Source of the DNA: Gammaproteobacteria bacterium
GTDB taxonomy: Bacteria > Pseudomonadota > Gammaproteobacteria > UWMA-0217
Reading direction: 5' to 3'
Assembly (NCBI GenBank): GCA_011330835.1
Contig: DRPO01000143.1
Span: 1-10,845, forward strand
DNA length: 10,845 nt
Position 1 is the stretch's first letter; every line of letters starts with the position of its first letter. Positions 7,064 to 10,845 of the stretch are shown here, in pieces. The notes beneath the pieces were generated by a model. That model saw nothing but the letters and a program-made list of their open reading frames with translations, was not told the origin of the DNA and did no database searches. The position numbers and the translations under genes are program-made.

Positions 7064-8893
7064 ATGCCCCGACTGCAGATCACCGACCTGACGCTGCGCG
7101 ACGCCCACCAGTCGCTGATCGCCACCCGGATGCGCACCGAGGACATGCTGCCGGCCTGCGATCGCCTCGACCAGATCGGATTCTGGTCGCTGGAAGTCTG
7201 GGGCGGCGCGACCTTCGACGCCTGCCTGCGGTTTCTCAAGGAAGACCCGTGGGAGCGCCTGCGCCGGCTGCGCGCCGCCCTGCCCGGCACGCCGCTGCAG
7301 ATGCTGCTGCGCGGCCAGAACCTGCTGGGCTATCGGCACTATGCCGACGACGTGGTGCGCGCCTTTGTGCAACGCGCCGCCGACAACGGCATCGACGTTT
7401 TCCGGATCTTCGACGCGCTCAACGACGTGCGCAATCTGGAGACCGCCATCGACGCGGTCAAGCAGGCCGGCAAGCACGCCCAGGGCGCGATCAGTTACAC
7501 CGTCAGCCCGGTGCATACCGATCGCCAGTTCGTCGAGATGGCGGTCGCCATGCAGGCCATGGGCTGCGACAGCATCGCCATCAAGGACATGGCCGGATTG
7601 CTCAAGCCGGATGCCGCGGCATCGCTGGTCAAGGCTCTGGTCGATGCGCTGGACGTCCCCGTGCAGCTCCATACGCACGCCACTTCCGGGCTGGCCGAGA
7701 TGTGCCAGCTCAAGGCGGTGGAGAACGGTTGCGCCACCATCGATACGGCGCTGTCGAGCTGGGCCGGCGGCGCCAGCCATCCGCCCACCGAGAGCATGGT
7801 GGCGGCCTTTAAGGGCACGGCCTGGGATACGGGCCTCGATCTGCGGGCGCTGCAGGAGCTTTCCGACTATTTTCGCGATGTGCGGAAAAAGTATCACCAG
7901 TTCGAGAGTGAGCACACCGGCGTCGATACGCGGGCGCTGGTCAACCAGGTGCCCGGCGGCATGATTTCCAACCTCGTCAGCCAGTTGCGCGACCAGCAGG
8001 CCGAGGATCGGCTCGATGCCGTGCTGGCGGAGATTCCCCGGGTGCGCGAGGATCTGGGCTACCCGCCGCTGGTCACGCCGACCTCCCAGATCGTCGGCAC
8101 GCAGGCGGTGCTGAACGTGCTGACCGGCGAGCGTTACAAGACCATCACCAATGAGGTCAAGCTCTACCTCAAGGGGCATTACGGACGGGCGCCGGGGCCG
8201 GTGAGCGCCGATCCGCGGCGCAAGGCGATCGGCGACGAAGCCGTCATCGACGCCCGCCCCGCCGATCTGCTCGACGACGAGATGGAGCGTTTGCGCGGCG
8301 AGATCGCGGATCTGGCCGAGTCCGAGGAGGACGTGATGATCTACGCCATGTTCCCCGACATCGGCCGCGAATTTCTGCAACAGCGCCGCACCGGCAGGCT
8401 GACGCCCGAACCGCTGCTGCCGCCCAACGAATGCGACGACAGCCAGAACAGCGTCATCCCCGAGGAACTGAAAGCCACCATCCACGGCGAGACCTTCCAC
8501 ATCCGCATTCAGGGCGCGGGCCATGTCAGCGACGGTCAGCGCCCCGTCTATGTCACCGTGGACGGCGTGCCCGAGGAGATCCAGCTCGAAGTGCTCAGCG
8601 AGTGGCAGCCGCAGGGACAGGCGCGCGCCGGTGACGTGGCGCAACAAGGTCCGCCGCGCGCCTCCGGCCCGGGCGACGTCACCGCCTCCATTCCCAGCAC
8701 CGTCGTCGAGGTGAAAGTCAAGCCGGGCGACCGGGTCAAGGCCGGCGACCCGGTGGTCATCACCGAAGCCATGAAGATGGAAACCGAGATTCAGGCCCCC
8801 ATCGCCGGCGTCGTCAGCGAGGTTTTCGTGAGCAAGGGCGACAGCGTGAACCCCGATGACGCGCTGCTGCGAATCGCGCGGGAGGGCGAGTGA
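7064..8893 (+). CDS. pycB: Pyruvate carboxylase subunit B (carboxyltransferase + biotin carrier; OadA-like)
   Basis: 609 residues, usual for PycB/OadA. The HMGL-like TIM-barrel carboxyltransferase begins with TDLTLRDAHQSL (7-18; metal ligand D13), followed by LLRGQNLLGY (81-90), FRIFDALND (113-121), IKDMAG with K174 as the expected carbamylated lysine, and LHTHATSG with H203 and H205 as metal ligands. The conserved PYC/OADA domain follows (about 290-480), then a Gln/Pro/Gly-rich linker (515-536) and a C-terminal biotinyl domain with EAMKME, K571 being the biotinylation site. Together with PycA it would convert pyruvate to oxaloacetate. OadA of the Na+-pumping decarboxylase is similar, but no oadB or oadG is present and a biotin carboxylase lies 3 nt upstream, favouring pyruvate carboxylase. 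GAGGA at 7050-7054 supports the start. Confidence 0.9.
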   Translation: MPRLQITDLTLRDAHQSLIATRMRTEDMLPACDRLDQIGFWSLEVWGGATFDACLRFLKEDPWERLRRLRAALPGTPLQMLLRGQNLLGYRHYADDVVRAFVQRAADNGIDVFRIFDALNDVRNLETAIDAVKQAGKHAQGAISYTVSPVHTDRQFVEMAVAMQAMGCDSIAIKDMAGLLKPDAAASLVKALVDALDVPVQLHTHATSGLAEMCQLKAVENGCATIDTALSSWAGGASHPPTESMVAAFKGTAWDTGLDLRALQELSDYFRDVRKKYHQFESEHTGVDTRALVNQVPGGMISNLVSQLRDQQAEDRLDAVLAEIPRVREDLGYPPLVTPTSQIVGTQAVLNVLTGERYKTITNEVKLYLKGHYGRAPGPVSADPRRKAIGDEAVIDARPADLLDDEMERLRGEIADLAESEEDVMIYAMFPDIGREFLQQRRTGRLTPEPLLPPNECDDSQNSVIPEELKATIHGETFHIRIQGAGHVSDGQRPVYVTVDGVPEEIQLEVLSEWQPQGQARAGDVAQQGPPRASGPGDVTASIPSTVVEVKVKPGDRVKAGDPVVITEAMKMETEIQAPIAGVVSEVFVSKGDSVNPDDALLRIAREGE

Positions 8894-9483
8894 TGTTGCC
8901 GCTGGTGCTGGCCTCCACCTCGCCGTTTCGCGCCGCCCTGCTCGGCAAGCTGGGCCTGCCGTTCGAGACCTGGGCGCCGGACATCGACGAAACGCCCCTG
9001 CCCGAGGAGGCGCCGGGCGACATGGTGCGGCGGCTGACGCGGAACAAGGCCCGCGCCGCGATCGAGGCGTTTCCCGAGCATCTGATCATCGCCTCCGACC
9101 AGTGCGCGGTGCTCGATGACGAAATCCTCGGCAAACCCGGCAACCACGACAATGCCGTGGCCCAACTGACGCGCTTCGCCGGGCGGAAAGTCAGCTTCCT
9201 CACCGGACTGTGCCTGCTGAACAGCGCCAGCGGAGAAGAACAATTGACGGTGGAACCCTTCCACGTCCATTTCCGCCGCCTGACGCCAACGCAGATCGAC
9301 AACTACCTGCGGGCCGAGACGCCCTACCACTGCGCCGGCAGCTTCAAATCCGAAGGGCTGGGCATCACCCTGTTCGAGCGGCTGGAAGGCGACGACCCGA
9401 ACAGCCTGATCGGCCTGCCGCTGATCCGCCTGACGGATTTTCTCGCCAATGAAGGCATCCTGCTCCCCTTGCCGCCCGACTGA
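8893..9483 (+). CDS. yceF: Maf-like nucleotide pyrophosphatase, YceF type
   Basis: 196 residues, the normal Maf length. Visible motifs are LASTSPFR (6-13), the substrate/metal segment DIDET (30-34), IIASDQ (65-70; D69 is the probable catalytic base) and the C-terminal block CAGSFKSEGLGITLFERLEG (147-166), followed by DPNSLIGLPL. SDQ in place of AADT/SADT and this C-terminal block mark the YceF subgroup, which in E. coli hydrolyses m7GTP to m7GMP and pyrophosphate, rather than the dTTP/UTP-cleaving YhdE subgroup. The ATG at 8893 overlaps the pycB stop (TGATG), and GGAGGG at 8881-8886 lies 6 nt upstream, so it is preferred over an in-frame GTG at 8890. Overlap implies translational coupling to pycB. 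Confidence 0.93.
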   Translation: MLPLVLASTSPFRAALLGKLGLPFETWAPDIDETPLPEEAPGDMVRRLTRNKARAAIEAFPEHLIIASDQCAVLDDEILGKPGNHDNAVAQLTRFAGRKVSFLTGLCLLNSASGEEQLTVEPFHVHFRRLTPTQIDNYLRAETPYHCAGSFKSEGLGITLFERLEGDDPNSLIGLPLIRLTDFLANEGILLPLPPD

Positions 9484-9535
9484 CGGGACCAAGACCCCCG
9501 ATTCCAGTAAATCGAAGCCGCGACTTCAGTCCCGT
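9483..9535. repeat. Foldable repeat just after yceF
   Basis: ACGGGAC (9483-9489, starting in the yceF stop codon) pairs perfectly with GTCCCGT (9529-9535). Between them lie CGATT-CCAGTA-AATCG (9499-9514) and an imperfect GAAG/CTTC palindrome (9514-9527). The result is a branched structure rather than a classical terminator, and no T-run follows. The second half (GCGACTTCAGTCCCG) resembles dispersed REP-like palindromes of some gammaproteobacteria, which is from memory. It may act as a terminator or 3' end for the pycAB-yceF transcript. Confidence 0.35.
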
Positions 9536-9699
9536 AGGCAGCCTCCACTCACCGTGGCAAGCCTGCCAACTCCCGCTGGCGTCAGACCGGAAACCGCGGG
9601 TTTGGTGTAAAACCGCTCAAAACCAGACACCTATAAACTAACAGCGCTGGCGCAGACAGCAACCTTTGCCCAAACCCTGGATTCTCGTAGGGCAACCAA

Positions 9700-9999
9700 T
9701 CAGATTTCCAGCTTGATTTCTCCCGAAGCGTATTTCCGCAAGAGTGATTGAATAATATTCTGATAGGGAATGCTGACGGCCTTGGCGCGCTGACGGATGC
9801 GGATTAGATCACGTTCACTGATCTTGATGGAAATTTGGCGCTTGGTCTCGATTTCCTTGATTGTCTGGGCGGCGGCCTTACGAAGCGTCCCGGCCCGCTC
9901 GGGCGCAACGGGTTTGGGAGAGAATTCGTCGGACTCAATCGCATCGATCAGTTCGGCTTCGTAAGCATCTTGCGGGGCAAAGGGATCATTTCGTTTCAT
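9700..9999 (-). CDS. CopG-like ribbon-helix-helix antitoxin (BrnA-like partner)
   Basis: 99 residues from ATG at 9999. The acidic N-terminal half (about 10-52) probably wraps the toxin. The C-terminal half is a ribbon-helix-helix DNA-binding domain: strand QISIKI (55-60), helix about 61-75, helix about 77-91 (IPYQNIIQSLLRKYASG), as in CopG-type antitoxins paired with BrnT/DUF497-like toxins. It would dimerise, neutralise the toxin and repress its own operon. AGGG about 8 nt upstream is a reasonable ribosome site. The restored toxin frame ends 14 nt inside this gene, the usual overlap of such pairs. The ORF itself looks intact. Confidence 0.8.
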   Translation of the reverse strand: MKRNDPFAPQDAYEAELIDAIESDEFSPKPVAPERAGTLRKAAAQTIKEIETKRQISIKISERDLIRIRQRAKAVSIPYQNIIQSLLRKYASGEIKLEI

Positions 10000-10272
10000 G
10001 GTGGTTACCCTGGAGATAGCGTTTCGTCAATTTGCGGTTCGGTACCAACGTCTTGAGAAAAATTGTTTCACCATCCGAAACATACGGGCCACATAACAGT
10101 AATCACGAATAGCAATAACCATGATCCTCTGATTTGGATACTTTGCGCGATTAGGATGAGGCTCATCGGCCAACAAGCCACCATCGCGAATCGCGGCAGC
10201 GGCTTCCTCAAAAGAGACGCCCCTTGTCTCGATCAGCAACAGGTTTTTCTCGAAGCTCCAGTCAAACCTCAT
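9986..10272 (-). pseudogene. BrnT-like (DUF497) RNase toxin, frameshifted
   Basis: From ATG 10272 the frame reads MRFDWSFEKN and then GVSFEEA, GGLLADEPHPNRAKYPNQRI, as in DUF497/BrnT-like toxins of the HPN-x-x-KYPNQ subgroup. After codon 61 (Val, 10090-10092) the reading becomes unfamily-like (ARMFRMVKQFF) and stops at 10027. Another minus-strand frame, entered at 10087, gives PYVSDGETIFLKTLVPNRK and then LTKRYL, the expected C-terminus, and runs to TGA at 9986-9988 inside the antitoxin start. One base is missing near 10088-10090, in a GGCCC tract on the minus strand. Repaired length would be 95 residues. ATG 10272 is preferred over 10302 because GAGG lies 5 nt upstream and 10302 precedes the likely transcription start. 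Probably inactive, unless this is a sequencing error. Confidence 0.75.
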
Positions 10273-10284
10273 GCAAGCCTCAAT

Positions 10285-10314
10285 TGATATATCTGTTGTC
10301 ATGACATTATATCA
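10285..10314. promoter_or_regulatory. Operator-like palindromes over the toxin-antitoxin promoter
   Basis: TGTCATGACA (10297-10306) is a perfect 10-bp palindrome touching the -10 box and covering the predicted transcription start. It lies between the inverted arms TGATATA (10285-10291) and TATATCA (10308-10314). TCAATTGA (10280-10287) is a further palindrome. Ribbon-helix-helix antitoxins normally bind such sites to repress their own operon, so this is the natural autoregulatory site here. Confidence 0.5.
10306..10314 (-). promoter_or_regulatory. Extended -10 promoter of the toxin-antitoxin operon
   Basis: On the minus strand TGATATAAT is a perfect TATAAT (10311 to 10306) preceded by the extended TGn motif. 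No good -35 is seen at 16-18 nt, which is common for extended -10 promoters. The predicted start of transcription at about 10299 leaves a leader of about 27 nt before ATG 10272. Confidence 0.6.
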
Positions 10315-10691
10315 TCCAAATCATGGGTTGATTGCCGACCTTATGTCGGCGGATCCAGAGTGCGGGACTAAAACCCTGCTTCCCAAAGGCCAACAGGAAT
10401 TGGGCCTATAGCCCCGACAGGAAAGCGAGAGAACGAATCAAAGACATATACTTCTCGCTATCCATGATTCCGGACCGTTCGCAAACAATCGCGAGGCAAA
10501 TGCCCCGCAACATCTATCCTGACACAGGGGACCTGAAGCAATGGCTGTCCTCGATTCGCTTGGGCGCTGTGGCGGAATCGTGGACGGGATGCTCCCTGTC
10601 GCTGAGATCTACCCTGCTCCGTGACGCTACTCTCGAATAATTGTAAGACGCAACCTCTTATCCCCAACTGAACTACTGGACATGCGAAGCG

Positions 10692-10737
10692 CCCAAAAAA
10701 TGGATGTCCATGAATCGCCTCTGCAAGCTTTTTTGGG
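10692..10737. repeat. Inverted repeat with A6/T6 arms
   Basis: CCCAAAAAA (10692-10700) is the exact complement of TTTTTTGGG (10729-10737) across 28 nt. The loop begins with TGGA-TG-TCCA (10701-10710). CGCCTC (10716-10721) within the loop can also pair with GAGGCG (10745-10750) outside it. It could be a weak bidirectional terminator or an operator region; there is no proof of either. Confidence 0.35.
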
Positions 10738-10814
10738 AACAGGCGAGGCGTGAAACCCCCGCCCCCGTTGTTCTCAATATCTATCTAAAATCTACAGGGC
10801 AATCGCGCTTAAAT

Positions 10815-10844
10815 TTGATAGCATAAAAATCAGTAACTTATGAT
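10815..10844 (+). promoter_or_regulatory. Sigma70-like promoter reading out of the right edge
   Basis: TTGATA (10815-10820, 5 of 6 to consensus) and TATGAT (10839-10844, 5 of 6) are separated by 18 nt. The DNA between and before is AT-rich. Any gene it serves lies beyond the window. Confidence 0.4.
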
Positions 10845-10845
10845 G

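Larger units (their letters stand above)
10316..10845. other. Right-end region without a convincing gene
   Basis: About 530 bases with no recognised coding sequence. Open frames of 102 codons (plus, from a TTG at 10332) and 69 codons (minus, 10458-10667) have no family resemblance I can name and lack clear ribosome sites. The region holds the long inverted repeat at 10692-10737 and a promoter-like pair at the extreme right. Composition is less GC-rich than the operons, as expected of accessory or decayed DNA. Confidence 0.5.

Noticed and set aside
5576..8647. 1023-codon minus-strand open frame opposite pycA and pycB
   Set aside because: It is antisense to two secure genes, with shadow-type composition (His/Gly/Ala/Leu/Asp-rich) and no domains.
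7064..8893. Oxaloacetate decarboxylase alpha subunit (Na+ pump)
   Set aside because: No oadB or oadG is present, and the adjacent biotin carboxylase indicates pyruvate carboxylase instead.
10332..10640. 102-codon plus-strand frame, with a passing likeness (KARERIKD) to group II intron maturase C-termini
   Set aside because: The likeness does not extend to other maturase motifs, the start is TTG with no clear ribosome site, and no intron structure is visible.
10458..10667. 69-codon minus-strand frame in the right-end region
   Set aside because: Arg/Gln-rich product without family resemblance, overlapping the equally doubtful plus-strand frame.
1..10845. CRISPR array, tRNA or rRNA genes, insertion sequence with transposase
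   Set aside because: I saw no regularly spaced direct repeats, no tRNA-like TTCGA arm with acceptor pairing, no rRNA stretches and no transposase.

Overview
The window looks like chromosomal DNA of a GC-rich proteobacterium. Gammaproteobacteria is the best guess, because the prkA/yeaH/spoVR trio and the YceF-type Maf protein closely resemble enterobacterial YeaG, YeaH, YcgB and YceF as I remember them. I cannot assign a genus. Coding density is high from about 350 to 9480. The last ~1.3 kb is lower in GC and looks accessory.

Layout. (1) 1-351: non-coding leader with two short DNA dyads, no clear promoter. (2) 352-5073, plus strand: a compact operon of PrkA AAA+ serine kinase, the VWA-like DUF444 protein YeaH and the SpoVR/YcgB protein. 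Gaps are 22 nt, then a 4-nt ATGA overlap. This trio is conserved and linked to starvation and stationary phase in enterics, but its biochemistry is poorly understood. (3) 5074-5638: an intergenic region of more than 560 bp. It holds a REP/MITE-like palindromic element (5173-5255), a possible 35-residue membrane protein on the minus strand (5289-5396), and an AT-rich stretch packed with palindromes (about 5410-5575). (4) 5639-9483, plus strand: a second compact operon encoding a two-subunit pyruvate carboxylase (biotin carboxylase, then carboxyltransferase plus biotin carrier) and a YceF-type Maf nucleotide pyrophosphatase. The Maf start codon overlaps the preceding stop (TGATG). (5) 9484-9699: non-coding, with a foldable repeat just after the Maf stop. 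(6) 9700-10315, minus strand: a type II toxin-antitoxin locus of the BrnT-like/DUF497 plus CopG-like ribbon-helix-helix type, with its own extended -10 promoter and overlapping operator-like palindrome. The toxin carries a single-base frameshift: the family-like C-terminus is intact in another frame and ends inside the antitoxin start, as expected of a coupled TA pair. (7) 10316-10845: no convincing gene; inverted repeats and a sigma70-like promoter reading out of the right edge.

The two large operons are unrelated in known function: stress/starvation signalling, and anaplerotic oxaloacetate synthesis with nucleotide-pool cleaning. I see no clearly new multi-gene system. The observations most worth following are the frameshifted toxin, the possible small membrane protein, the palindrome cluster upstream of pycA, and a TGATATA half-site shared by that cluster and the toxin-antitoxin promoter.
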